Positions 15,758-23,849 of a stretch of 64,000 nt of DNA are shown here, in pieces. The translations under genes and the position numbers were made by a program. Origin of the DNA: Cerasicoccus sp. TK19100 (GTDB taxonomy: Bacteria; Verrucomicrobiota; Verrucomicrobiia; Opitutales; Cerasicoccaceae); assembly GCF_027257155.1 (NCBI RefSeq), contig NZ_JAPWDU010000005.1, positions 62,001 to 126,000 on the forward strand, read 5' to 3'. Below the pieces are notes generated by a model. The model worked only from the letters and a program-made list of their open reading frames with translations, was not told the origin of the DNA and searched no databases. The stretch's first letter is position 1, and the number at the start of each line of letters is the position of its first letter.

Positions 15758-17107
15758 ATGAAAGCTGGGTTCCAGTCAATCGCATCACCAGAAGGCCAAG
15801 CGGACGCGCTTGATGTCCGGCGGAGCTGGCACCCCTTTACGCAGATGCAGGAGTATTGCAGCCTGCCTCGCGTGCAGATTGCCAGTGGTGAAGGCTGCTG
15901 GTTGACCGACGTTGATGGCAAGCGCTACCTGGATGCCAACGCCTCGATTTGGACGAATGTCCACGGGCACCAGGATGCGGATTTAAACAACGCCATCATC
16001 GAGCAGCTTGGCAAAGTCGCGCATTCGACTTACCTCGGGCTAGGGCACGAGCCGGGCTCGCTGCTCGCGGATAAGCTTTGCGAGCTCACCGGTCTCGACC
16101 GCGTATTTTATTCAGACAACGGCTCGAACGCCGTGGAGATCGCGCTGAAGTTGTCCTTTCAATATTTTCAGCTCACTGGGCAGCCGCAGCGCCGCCGCGT
16201 AATCGCGCTCTCCAACGCCTACCACGGCGACACCTTTGGCACGATGTCGTTGGGCGATTGTGGCGTGTTCCACCAGCGCTTTGATCCGTGGAAATTTCCC
16301 GTAGAGCGCATTCCTGCGCCGACTTGCGAGGAGTTTGGCGGAGAAGTTTTCTCCAGCGACATGGAGGAATCCCTCGCCGCGCTCGACGCCCACTTCGCGA
16401 ACTTTGGCGATGAAGTTGCCGCGGTGATTCTGGAGCCGTGGGTGCAGGGCGCGGGCGGCATGCTGATGCAGCCGCGCGGATACCTCGCTGAGGTGCAGCG
16501 CCGCTGTCGCGAAAAGGGTGTCCACCTGATTCTGGACGAAGTTTTTGTCGGCTTTGGCCGCTGTGGTCCCATGCTGGTCGGCGAGTCCGAGGGCGTGACA
16601 CCCGACTTCTACTGCTTGGCCAAGGGGCTGACGGCCGGCTACCTGCCGCTCGCCGCAACGGTCTCACGCGAGGAAATTTACCAGGCCTTCCTCGGCGAGT
16701 TCGGCGAATACAAGGCCTTCTTCCACGGCCACACGTTTACCGGCAATCCACTGGGCTGCGTCGTTGCGCTGAAGAGCATTGAAAAGCTTGAAACGCTAAT
16801 CCATACCGGTCAACTGGCGGACACGATTGAGGCCTTTAATGAGTTTTACCGCGAACTGCGCGCCGAGCTGCCAGAGTCTTTTTCAATGCGCCAGCGCGGA
16901 CTCGCCAGTGCGCTGGATTTGCCCGCGGGCGATGCCTCACTGCGCCGCGGCATGCACTTCTGCATCGCGCTGCGGGAAGCAGGCGTCCTCTTGCGTGCGC
17001 TGGGCGACAGTCTGTTGATTGTGCCGCCGTTGGTCATTAGCCGCGATGAAATCAATTTCCTTAAATCAGCCTTGCTCGATACTTTGCGATGCAAAGCTTA
17101 CCTTTAA
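15758..17107 (+). CDS. bioA: Adenosylmethionine-8-amino-7-oxononanoate aminotransferase
   Basis: Converts 8-amino-7-oxononanoate (KAPA) to 7,8-diaminopelargonate using S-adenosylmethionine and PLP. 449 residues. Conserved blocks are HPFTQMQEYC near the N-terminus, DANASIWTNVHGH, FYSDNGSNAVEIALK, ALSNAYHGDTFGTMS, LDEVFVGFGRCG, the PLP lysine in CLAKGLTAGYLPLAAT, and HGHTFTGNPLGC. It opens the biotin operon, directly behind the inverted-repeat operator. The last codons (TLRCKAYL) come from a copy of the dispersed palindrome (17081-17097), so the C-terminus looks modified. Confidence 0.96.
   Translation: MKAGFQSIASPEGQADALDVRRSWHPFTQMQEYCSLPRVQIASGEGCWLTDVDGKRYLDANASIWTNVHGHQDADLNNAIIEQLGKVAHSTYLGLGHEPGSLLADKLCELTGLDRVFYSDNGSNAVEIALKLSFQYFQLTGQPQRRRVIALSNAYHGDTFGTMSLGDCGVFHQRFDPWKFPVERIPAPTCEEFGGEVFSSDMEESLAALDAHFANFGDEVAAVILEPWVQGAGGMLMQPRGYLAEVQRRCREKGVHLILDEVFVGFGRCGPMLVGESEGVTPDFYCLAKGLTAGYLPLAATVSREEIYQAFLGEFGEYKAFFHGHTFTGNPLGCVVALKSIEKLETLIHTGQLADTIEAFNEFYRELRAELPESFSMRQRGLASALDLPAGDASLRRGMHFCIALREAGVLLRALGDSLLIVPPLVISRDEINFLKSALLDTLRCKAYL
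17081..17097. repeat. Intragenic palindromic unit, copy 2
   Basis: ACTTTGC-GAT-GCAAAGC, with 6-bp perfect arms (CTTTGC/GCAAAG), in the last codons of bioA, encoding TLRCKA. Confidence 0.65.
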
Positions 17108-17144
17108 TTTTTAATCTGCTCACTCTAATCTAACCAACAACACC

Positions 17145-18248
17145 ATGACACTCGACGAAATACGCGAAATCTACAACCTGCCAATCACCACGCTGATGTT
17201 CCGCGCTCAGCAGGTTCACCAAAAATACCAAGACCCGGCCGGTGTGCAGCTTTGCACGCTGAAGTCGATTAAGACCGGCCGTTGCTCGGAAGACTGCGCC
17301 TACTGCCCGCAGTCCGCGCACAACAAGACCTTCGTCGAGCCGGAAGTGCTGCTCGATACGCCTACCATTCTCAAGGACGCTCAGGCCGCCAAGGCTGGCG
17401 GTGCTTCCCGCTTCTGCATGGGCGCTGCCTGGCGTCGCGTTTATAACACCTCGCAGTTCGATAACATTATCGAGACCGTGAAGGGCGTGAAAGACATCGG
17501 CCTCGAAGTTTGCTGCACGCTCGGCATGCTCGATGGCAATCAAGCCAAGCGCCTCAAGGAAGCCGGCTGCGATGTGTATAACCACAATCTCGACACTTCG
17601 CGCGAATACTATTCCAAGATCATCAGCACCCGTAGCTACGACGACCGCCTGCAAACGCTGCAGAACGTTCGCGAGGCTGGCATGGAAGTTTGCAGCGGCG
17701 GCATCCTTGGGATGGGCGAGTCCATCGATGACCGCTTGAAGCTCCTGAAGGAACTTGCCGACATGGACCCGCAGCCGGATTCCGTGCCGATCAATGCACT
17801 CGTCGCTGTGAAGGGCACGCCGCTCGAAGACCAGAAGTTCGTCGATAGTTTTGAGTTTGTGCGTATGATTGCCACTGCGCGCATTATCATGCCCAAGGCG
17901 ATGGTGCGTCTGTCGGCTGGCCGCACCGAGATGAACGACGAGATGCAGGCGCTTTGCTACTTGGCTGGCGCGAACAGCATTTTCCTGGGTGATAAGCTGC
18001 TGACCACCGCGAACCCGAGTGCCACGGACGATCGTCAATTGCTCGACAAGCTTGGCCTGCACCCGCTCAATCCTGACGACGCGCGTGCGATTCATGCCGC
18101 AGCCGACGCCAAGGACCACGCGCACGAAGACCCCTTTGCCGAACACCTCGAAGAAGGCGCGGCTTACTGGGCGCACGCATGCGAAGGCGGCTGTGATCAC
18201 GATCACGGTGCCGAGGCGCAACCCGAAGCGGAACCCGTCAAAGCCTAG
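17145..18248 (+). CDS. bioB: Biotin synthase
   Basis: Radical SAM enzyme that inserts sulfur into dethiobiotin to form biotin. 367 residues. The [4Fe-4S] motif C-x3-C-x2-C is at C47, C51, C54 (RCSEDCAYCPQS). Other conserved blocks are GASRFCMGAAWR, YNHNLDTSREYY, GILGMGE and RLSAGR. The sacrificial [2Fe-2S] cluster arginine region is present. The C-terminal tail (CEGGCDHDHGAEAQPE) is longer than the common end and is rich in His, Cys and acidic residues. It lies 37 bases after bioA and has no SD. Confidence 0.97.
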   Translation: MTLDEIREIYNLPITTLMFRAQQVHQKYQDPAGVQLCTLKSIKTGRCSEDCAYCPQSAHNKTFVEPEVLLDTPTILKDAQAAKAGGASRFCMGAAWRRVYNTSQFDNIIETVKGVKDIGLEVCCTLGMLDGNQAKRLKEAGCDVYNHNLDTSREYYSKIISTRSYDDRLQTLQNVREAGMEVCSGGILGMGESIDDRLKLLKELADMDPQPDSVPINALVAVKGTPLEDQKFVDSFEFVRMIATARIIMPKAMVRLSAGRTEMNDEMQALCYLAGANSIFLGDKLLTTANPSATDDRQLLDKLGLHPLNPDDARAIHAAADAKDHAHEDPFAEHLEEGAAYWAHACEGGCDHDHGAEAQPEAEPVKA

Positions 18249-18254
18249 CCTGCC

Positions 18255-18926
18255 ATGCCCACGGTTTTTATTTCTGCAAATGACACCGGCGTCGGCAAGA
18301 CGTGGGTGTCCGCCGCGATTGCACGGATGTTGGCCGGGCAGGGCGCGAGCGTGCAGAAAATAAAACCAGTGGAAACCGGCATCGCCCCAGGTGGTGCCGG
18401 CGATGCCGAATTCGTGGCCCAAGCTTTGCATTGCAAAGAAACTTTGCCGGGCAAAGCTACGGTCCACACGCTTCAGCGATACACCAAACCGATGGCACCG
18501 GTAGAAGCGGCTCAAGCCGATGGCGAGGAGTTGTCCTTCGATGCTTTAGTGCAAGGTGTGTTAGAAATGACTGTGGCTGACTGGCGCATCGTCGAGGGTG
18601 CCGGTGGCCTCAGCGTTCCGCTGGAGAGCGGCCCCGCACCACGTGATTGGGCAGACTTCGCCTTGGCGATTCAGGCGGATTATGTCGTGCTCGTGGTGGG
18701 CGACCGGCTGGGCGCGATCAACCAAGCGCGTCTGCTGGCGCACTATGCAAACGCCAAAGGCTTGCACGCCGGATGGTGGCTCAATGAGTCGCAGCTGGGG
18801 ACGTCGGACGAGGTGCGACTCGTTAATGAAAACGTGCTGAGTGAGTTGGCGTTTCCGCTGTGGGCCTTGCAGGATTTCGAGATGCCACTGCCGCGCAAAC
18901 TGGAGGCACCATGGTTGAAGCAATGA
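18255..18926 (+). CDS. bioD: Dethiobiotin synthetase
   Basis: ATP-dependent carboxylation of 7,8-diaminopelargonate to close the ureido ring of dethiobiotin. 223 residues. The P-loop is NDTGVGKTWV (residues 9-18). KIKPVETG and VEGAGGLSVPL are the two other signature blocks. It lies 6 bases after bioB. Two tandem copies of the dispersed palindrome (18424-18456) encode ALHCKETLPGKATV in a variable stretch between conserved blocks. Confidence 0.95.
   Translation: MPTVFISANDTGVGKTWVSAAIARMLAGQGASVQKIKPVETGIAPGGAGDAEFVAQALHCKETLPGKATVHTLQRYTKPMAPVEAAQADGEELSFDALVQGVLEMTVADWRIVEGAGGLSVPLESGPAPRDWADFALAIQADYVVLVVGDRLGAINQARLLAHYANAKGLHAGWWLNESQLGTSDEVRLVNENVLSELAFPLWALQDFEMPLPRKLEAPWLKQ
18424..18438. 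repeat. Intragenic palindromic unit, copy 3
   Basis: CTTTGC-ATT-GCAAAG, perfect 6-bp arms, inside bioD. It is immediately followed by copy 4 with a 3-base gap. Confidence 0.65.
18442..18456. repeat. Intragenic palindromic unit, copy 4
   Basis: CTTTGC-CGG-GCAAAG, perfect 6-bp arms, in tandem with copy 3 inside bioD. Confidence 0.65.
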
Positions 18927-20053
18927 GCAGCTTGTGGCACCGCGTGGATGAGTCATTGGCGGAGCGCGACGCGAGCGGCTTACGTCGAACGCTGACTGCG
19001 CGCAGCGCGGAGTCCACGCTAATCGATCTATCGAACAACGATTACATGCGGCTGTCGCAGCACCCCGAGGTGATTGCAGCCGGGCAGGCAGCTATGGCGA
19101 AGTGGGGTGCGTCTGCTGCTGCGTCTCCGCTGATCTCTGGCTACACTGAGGCGCACGCGGAGCTCGAAGCGCGACTTTGCCAATGGGCGGGTTTTTCCAG
19201 TTGTTTGGTTTGGAACTCCGGCTATGCGGCCAATCAGGCGGTGTTGGGCCGGTTACCGCAGCGGGGGGACCTTGTGTTGGCCGACCGGTTGATTCACGCC
19301 AGCATGATCGAAGGTGTCCTGCACTCCGGTGCGCGATTGCAGCGTTACCAACACTTGGACCTCGGGCATCTGGAGTCACTGCTGGAGCAACACACCGGCG
19401 ATGAGCGCGATGTATTCGTGTTGACCGAGTCCGTGTTTTCCATGGATGGGGACTACCCGGACCTCGCTGCGATGGCGGAGCTTAAAGCGCGTTACGGTTT
19501 TATTTGGATCGTCGATGAAGCGCATGCGATCGGTTGGTATGGTGCGAAGGGAAGTGGCTTGGTTGAGGAAGCCGGCGTCGCGGAGTTTGTCGATGTGTTG
19601 GTTGGAACTTTGGGCAAAGGGCTTGGTTCGATGGGTGCCTTTACTTTGTTTCGCAAAGTAGAGCTGCGCGAATACCTCATTAACTTTGCCAACGAGTTTA
19701 TCTATTCCACCTACCTTGCTCCAGCCTCAGCCGCGGCGGCGAGTAAGGCCGTGGAAATTGCTGAGGCTATGACGGAAGAGCGGGTGCAATGGCGTCAGCG
19801 CTCCCGCGACTTTCGTAGTGCCATTGCGGAGGCACCCGACGGAGATTCGCCAATTGTGCCGGTGCTGCTAGGCCCGGCAGATAAAACAATGGCAGCCGCG
19901 CAGGAATTGCTGATGAGCGGTTTCCGTGTCGGCGCGGTGCGTCCACCAACCGTGCCTGCCAATAGCAGCCGCTTGAGAATCTCACTCAATACGGGTTTAA
20001 CCGAGGGTCAACTTGAGCAACTTACGGCAGTGTTGCAGGAGGTCGCCCGATGA
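18911..20053 (+). CDS. bioF: 8-amino-7-oxononanoate synthase
   Basis: PLP enzyme that condenses pimeloyl-ACP (or CoA) with alanine to give KAPA. 380 residues from the ATG at 18911, which has GGAGG four bases upstream; an ATG at 18923 overlaps the bioD stop as ATGA and is the other option. Conserved blocks are SNNDYMRLS, WGASAAASPLISGYT, VWNSGYAANQAVLG, TESVFSMDGDYPDL, VDEAHAIGWYG and the PLP lysine in GTLGKGLGSMGAF. A palindrome copy (19642-19660) follows the lysine block and encodes TLFRKV. Confidence 0.95.
   Translation: MVEAMSSLWHRVDESLAERDASGLRRTLTARSAESTLIDLSNNDYMRLSQHPEVIAAGQAAMAKWGASAAASPLISGYTEAHAELEARLCQWAGFSSCLVWNSGYAANQAVLGRLPQRGDLVLADRLIHASMIEGVLHSGARLQRYQHLDLGHLESLLEQHTGDERDVFVLTESVFSMDGDYPDLAAMAELKARYGFIWIVDEAHAIGWYGAKGSGLVEEAGVAEFVDVLVGTLGKGLGSMGAFTLFRKVELREYLINFANEFIYSTYLAPASAAAASKAVEIAEAMTEERVQWRQRSRDFRSAIAEAPDGDSPIVPVLLGPADKTMAAAQELLMSGFRVGAVRPPTVPANSSRLRISLNTGLTEGQLEQLTAVLQEVAR
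19642..19660. repeat. Intragenic palindromic unit, copy 5
   Basis: TACTTTG-TTTCG-CAAAGTA in bioF: 7-bp perfect arms. One base of the usual core has changed (C to T), so the loop reads as five bases. Confidence 0.6.
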
Positions 20054-20658
20054 AGCACTGGATTTGGGTTGGTGGCTGGGGCCTGTCGTCGAGTGAGCAG
20101 CAATGCGCATTTGCTGAGCGCTGGCCGGAGTTTGAGCATACGGTATTGGTGCCCGATTCACTTTGCATCGCAGAGTTAGTTCGCTTTTGCCGCGAGTACG
20201 AGGTCGAGCGAATCGGGGGGTATTCACTTGGCGCTTTCCTGCTGCTGCGGGAGTATGCGCAATTGCCAGAGCTGCCGATTATGCTGCTGGCACCGATCTT
20301 GGATTTTAAGCGCGAAGCGTTGAAAGGCGGGCGTGTCGATGGTCGGCGTTTGTCGGTGTTGCTGCGCTGGCTGCGCCGTGATCCGCTGGCGGCACTTCAG
20401 GATTTTTATCAGCAGGCAGGCATTGCGCGAGATGCGTCTGAAGTGCTGCCCTATGATTTTGATGCGCTGTATTGGGGCATCGAGCAATTGGCCGGGCCGG
20501 GAGTCGAGCATTGGCGTCGTGACAACATTCGCGCCTGCGTTGGTGAGCGGGATCATTTGCTCGATGCGGTGCAGTTGCAGCAACGGTGGCCGGACCTGCT
20601 CATCTTGCCAGATGCAGGACATGACTTTAAGGAACTTCTGCAGGAGGTTGCGGTATGA
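20050..20658 (+). CDS. Alpha/beta hydrolase of the biotin operon (candidate pimeloyl-ACP methyl ester esterase)
   Basis: 202 residues. Candidate catalytic triad: S59 in the nucleophile elbow GYSLG, D168 in VGERDHLLD and H191 in DAGHDF. The start WIWVGGWGL resembles the 'GWG' opening of BioH/BioG esterases. It overlaps bioF by 4 bases (ATGA) with a strong AGGAGG site and overlaps bioC by 4 bases. BioC methylates malonyl-ACP, and some esterase must remove the methyl group after two elongation rounds; this gene sits exactly where bioH or bioG would. It is too diverged to call either by eye. Palindrome copy 6 encodes SLCIAEL at residues 37-43. Confidence 0.75.
   Translation: MKHWIWVGGWGLSSSEQQCAFAERWPEFEHTVLVPDSLCIAELVRFCREYEVERIGGYSLGAFLLLREYAQLPELPIMLLAPILDFKREALKGGRVDGRRLSVLLRWLRRDPLAALQDFYQQAGIARDASEVLPYDFDALYWGIEQLAGPGVEHWRRDNIRACVGERDHLLDAVQLQQRWPDLLILPDAGHDFKELLQEVAV
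20160..20176. repeat. Intragenic palindromic unit, copy 6
   Basis: ACTTTGC-ATC-GCAGAGT in the biotin-operon esterase gene, with one mismatch in the right arm. It is read in a different frame from copies 2 and 5 (giving SLCIAEL). Confidence 0.6.
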
Positions 20659-21380
20659 TGAGATTTGACGAGCGAGCCCACGTATATGCCCAGCATGCTC
20701 ATGTGCAGCGGCAAATGGCGCAGTGGCTGGGCGAGTGGCTGGACGCAGTGATGTTTGTTGGTGATCGCGTGGTGGAATACGGTGCCGGAGAGGGGCTGTT
20801 TACGCAGATGTTGACCGGACGTTTGGCGGACATTACGGCGGTCGATCTCGCCCCGCGAATGGTGCAGCAGGGGGCGCAAAATGCACCGGATGCGCAGTGG
20901 CGGCAAGGCGATGCCTGGGCGGGAGTCGCGCTGGAGCCGACGGTGGATATCGTGGTGTCTTCGAGCGTGATGCAGTGGTGCCCGGACCCGGTTGAGATCT
21001 TGCGCGATTGGCGGAGCCGATTGCCCAGTGGGGCGCGCATGCTGCATGGTTTTTATATCGATCCGACCTTGATGGAGCTGCGTGGCTTGCAGGGTGAGGA
21101 GTCTGCGCCACTCAACTGGCTGACCGCTGAGCAATGGCGGAACGCCTTTATCGAGGCCGGATGGGAAATCGAGCGCATGGACCACGAAACGAAGCGAATA
21201 GTTTACCTGAATTCTCTGGAACTGCTGCGGAGCCTGCATGGGGTTGGCGCAGTGCGGCGCGGGCAAATGCGCGGGACGCGTTTGCGCCGCCTGATTCGTG
21301 ACTATGATCAACGTTTTGCAAACGAAGGTGGCGGGGTCTATGCCAACTGGACTTTTTGCCGGGTGCAGGCGAAATCCTGA
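20655..21380 (+). CDS. bioC: Malonyl-ACP O-methyltransferase
   Basis: SAM-dependent enzyme that caps malonyl-ACP as its methyl ester so that fatty-acid synthesis can build pimelate. 241 residues. The start FDERAHVYAQHAHVQRQMA has the BioC-type 'F...A..Y...A..Q' pattern. The SAM-binding motif is VVEYGAGEGLFTQML, followed by ITAVDLAPRMVQQ and SSSVMQWCPDP ('S...lQW..d' in BioC). It overlaps the esterase by 4 bases with AGGAGG upstream and is the last gene of the operon. Confidence 0.9.
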   Translation: MMRFDERAHVYAQHAHVQRQMAQWLGEWLDAVMFVGDRVVEYGAGEGLFTQMLTGRLADITAVDLAPRMVQQGAQNAPDAQWRQGDAWAGVALEPTVDIVVSSSVMQWCPDPVEILRDWRSRLPSGARMLHGFYIDPTLMELRGLQGEESAPLNWLTAEQWRNAFIEAGWEIERMDHETKRIVYLNSLELLRSLHGVGAVRRGQMRGTRLRRLIRDYDQRFANEGGGVYANWTFCRVQAKS

Positions 21381-21419
21381 TGCTTGCGTGCGCGCTATTT
21401 TTATCGTTAGTTTATCGCC

Positions 21420-21860
21420 GTGTCTCATACCCATCACCATGTAGCGAACATTGATTCGATTTTGGACAAACTGCGTGCGCACGGCATGCGCATCACCGCG
21501 ACTCGTAAGCGGCTGACCAGTGTCTTGTGTGATGCCGGTACGCCGCTCTCGATTGAGGCGATTCACCAGCGGCTTGGCCCCAAAAGCTTTGACCTCGTTA
21601 CGCTATATCGCTGCCTGGACGCCTTTGAGGAAGTCGGTGTCGTACAGGTGGTGCGCGACGAGCATGGCAAGGCGCTTTATGAACTGATTGATGCCGACCA
21701 CGGGCACCACCACCATGTGATTTGCCGCAACTGTGGAAAAATTGAATGCCTGGACCATTGTGCGATTGCGCCGTTTGAAGCTGCCGCCAAGCGCCTGGGC
21801 TATGATGACTTAGCCCACCGGCTGGAGCTTTACGGGGTTTGTGCCGATTGCCGGACCTGA
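21420..21860 (+). CDS. Fur/Zur-family regulator
   Basis: 146 residues starting at a GTG. The N-terminus is His-rich (SHTHHHV). The winged helix includes HGMRITATRKRL and the recognition region SFDLVTLYRCLDAFEE. The C-terminal half has HGHHHHVICRNCGKIECL and CADC, giving two CxxC pairs for structural zinc and a His cluster for sensing. The HHHH-CxxC arrangement is common in Fur and Zur. It lies 39 bases after bioC but is probably a separate unit. No target site is identified. Confidence 0.85.
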   Translation: MSHTHHHVANIDSILDKLRAHGMRITATRKRLTSVLCDAGTPLSIEAIHQRLGPKSFDLVTLYRCLDAFEEVGVVQVVRDEHGKALYELIDADHGHHHHVICRNCGKIECLDHCAIAPFEAAAKRLGYDDLAHRLELYGVCADCRT

Positions 21861-21890
21861 TTTTGATACGCAGCCAACGCTTGCCAATCC

Positions 21891-23849
21891 ATGCGCGATC
21901 GCCTGTATTCGCATGCAAAATTCGTGGTAATCAAAGTCATACATTTTCTTGGCCTGATCCTGGCCCGTAGTCCGGAGGTGCTTAGCCGTGCCTTGGCGGC
22001 AGCCCTGGGTGACTTGATTTACTTCCTGCCCACAAAGCGTCGGCGCAGTGTATTGGCTAATCTGCACCATGCGTTCCCGGAGATGACCGAGGGTGAGCGT
22101 CGCAGGATCGCGCGCACGAGCTGCCGGCGAACCATGGAGATGGGACTGTTCGTACTGGTCTCGCCTCATTTTTCCAAAAAGCAATTGATGGCGCGCTTTT
22201 CGATTGATGAGAACTTCGAGCGCGAGATTCAGCAAAATGCGGCAAAGCCCGAGCCGGCCGTCGTTATCGTGCCGCACCTTTGCCTGATGGAAAGCCTGAC
22301 GATTTTGCCCGCGCTGACGGGGGGCTCATTCCCGGAAGTGGGCACGGTTTATCGCCCGCTTAAGCAGGCTGCGATTGAGGACTGGGTCCTGCGCACGCGC
22401 CAGCGTTTCGGTTTGCGGCTGCTATCGCGCAAGGAAGGCTTTGCCGAAGCGATACAGATGGTGCGCGACAATAAAGTGATCGGTATTTTATTTGACCAGA
22501 ATGCGGGCAACATTGGCGTGCTGTCGACTTTTATGGGGCGTGTGTGTTCGACCACGGAGTTGCCCGGCATGCTCGCGGCGCGATACAAAACCCGCATTGG
22601 AGCCGTGTGGACGGAGCGCACGGGCTTCTGGCGCGGCGTGATAAAACTGGAGGAGTTGGCTAAGCCCTCGGAGTCGATTGATGTCGTTTTTGCCGCCAAC
22701 CAATGGTTTGAGGGTAAGCTGCGCTCAGAGGAGAAATTTCGCACCGACTGGCTATGGCTACACGAGCGCTGGCGCACGCAGGATGAGCCGGAACGGCGGC
22801 TACAACTGAAGCATCGCCGCAATGCGCTGGAGGACGAAATGGCATGGCGCGGCTGGGAATCTCTCCCGAGGCAAACCCGCATTTGGATACGACTACCGAA
22901 CTGGCTGGGAGACGTGATCATGGCCATGCCGTTGATCCGCGCCATTCGCGAGGGCCGACCGGATGCGGAGATCACGGTGCTGGCCCGCGGGCAGTTTCGT
23001 CCGTTGTTGGAAGCTTTTCCCATTGCCGATCGGCTGATTACTTTGCCGGACAAAGGTTCCTCTGGAGCGGGAAAGTTTTTCCGTGATCTCGCGCTCGAGT
23101 ATCCCGACACACAAATACTTTTTACCAACTCATTCCGCGGTGATCATGAGGCCAAACGTATCGGCGCGCCGCAGCGGTTTGGCATTTTGCGACCAGGGAA
23201 ACCGCGGCCGTTACTGACGCATCATTGGGAGCTGCCGGCGGGCTTTGATGAGGCAACCGTGCATCAAACGGAACTCTGGCGACAATTCCTGGCTGAGTTT
23301 GGTTTGAAGCAAAAACCGAATTTTGCTCCCTATACCGCGGCAGAACTAACGGGCGTAGTGGCACCCACTTCGCGCAACACGATTGGCCTTATCTGCGGCA
23401 CGGAAAACGAACCCGCCAAGCGTTGGCCGGTCTCGCACTGGCGGGCGCTGATTGAAAAATTTCCCGATGAGCATTTCACGCTTTTTGGCACGGCTAACGA
23501 CCGGGCGATCACGAATGAAGTGGCGAGTGGTTTTGATGAGTCTCGCGTGATAAACCGTGCAGGCAAAACGAACCTGATGGAGTTCGCCAGCGAGCTGTTG
23601 GCCTGCCGCGTGTTGGTGACGAATGATACCGGCGGCATGCATTTGGCCAACGCGCTTGGTGTACCGGTGATCGTCGTTTTTGGCCCAACCAATCCGATAC
23701 GAACGGGACCATGTTTTGACGCACCACGGGTTTTGCTGCAGCCGCCAAATTGCGCGCCAACGGGTGGTGGCGATATTAGCCAGGTTACGCCCGAAGTAGT
23801 GGGTGATTCGCTCACGACATTCCTTCAGGAGAGCGCTGCCCATGCTTGA
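21891..23849 (+). CDS. Fusion of LpxL/HtrB-type lipid A acyltransferase and GT9 heptosyltransferase
   Basis: 652 residues with two domains. Residues ~1-300 are a lysophospholipid/lipid A acyltransferase of the LpxL family: a membrane-proximal N-terminus, the catalytic H-x4-E at H129/E134 (PHLCLMES), and the family's end block WLWLHERW. Residues ~320-645 are a glycosyltransferase family 9 domain (RLPNWLGDVIMAMPLIRAI, LICGTENEPAKRWP, TNDTGGMHLANALGVPVIVV, FGPTNP), as in LPS heptosyltransferases WaaC/WaaF. Both activities act on lipid A and core at the inner face of the inner membrane. Lipid A acylation and core glycosylation by one polypeptide is unusual. It begins the LPS operon. Confidence 0.9.
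   Translation: MRDRLYSHAKFVVIKVIHFLGLILARSPEVLSRALAAALGDLIYFLPTKRRRSVLANLHHAFPEMTEGERRRIARTSCRRTMEMGLFVLVSPHFSKKQLMARFSIDENFEREIQQNAAKPEPAVVIVPHLCLMESLTILPALTGGSFPEVGTVYRPLKQAAIEDWVLRTRQRFGLRLLSRKEGFAEAIQMVRDNKVIGILFDQNAGNIGVLSTFMGRVCSTTELPGMLAARYKTRIGAVWTERTGFWRGVIKLEELAKPSESIDVVFAANQWFEGKLRSEEKFRTDWLWLHERWRTQDEPERRLQLKHRRNALEDEMAWRGWESLPRQTRIWIRLPNWLGDVIMAMPLIRAIREGRPDAEITVLARGQFRPLLEAFPIADRLITLPDKGSSGAGKFFRDLALEYPDTQILFTNSFRGDHEAKRIGAPQRFGILRPGKPRPLLTHHWELPAGFDEATVHQTELWRQFLAEFGLKQKPNFAPYTAAELTGVVAPTSRNTIGLICGTENEPAKRWPVSHWRALIEKFPDEHFTLFGTANDRAITNEVASGFDESRVINRAGKTNLMEFASELLACRVLVTNDTGGMHLANALGVPVIVVFGPTNPIRTGPCFDAPRVLLQPPNCAPTGGGDISQVTPEVVGDSLTTFLQESAAHA

Noticed and set aside
17130-18515. 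Long open frame on the reverse strand across bioB and bioD
   Set aside because: It is the mirror of strongly coding, GC-biased codons; the forward frames contain full BioB and BioD motifs and the reverse translation has none.
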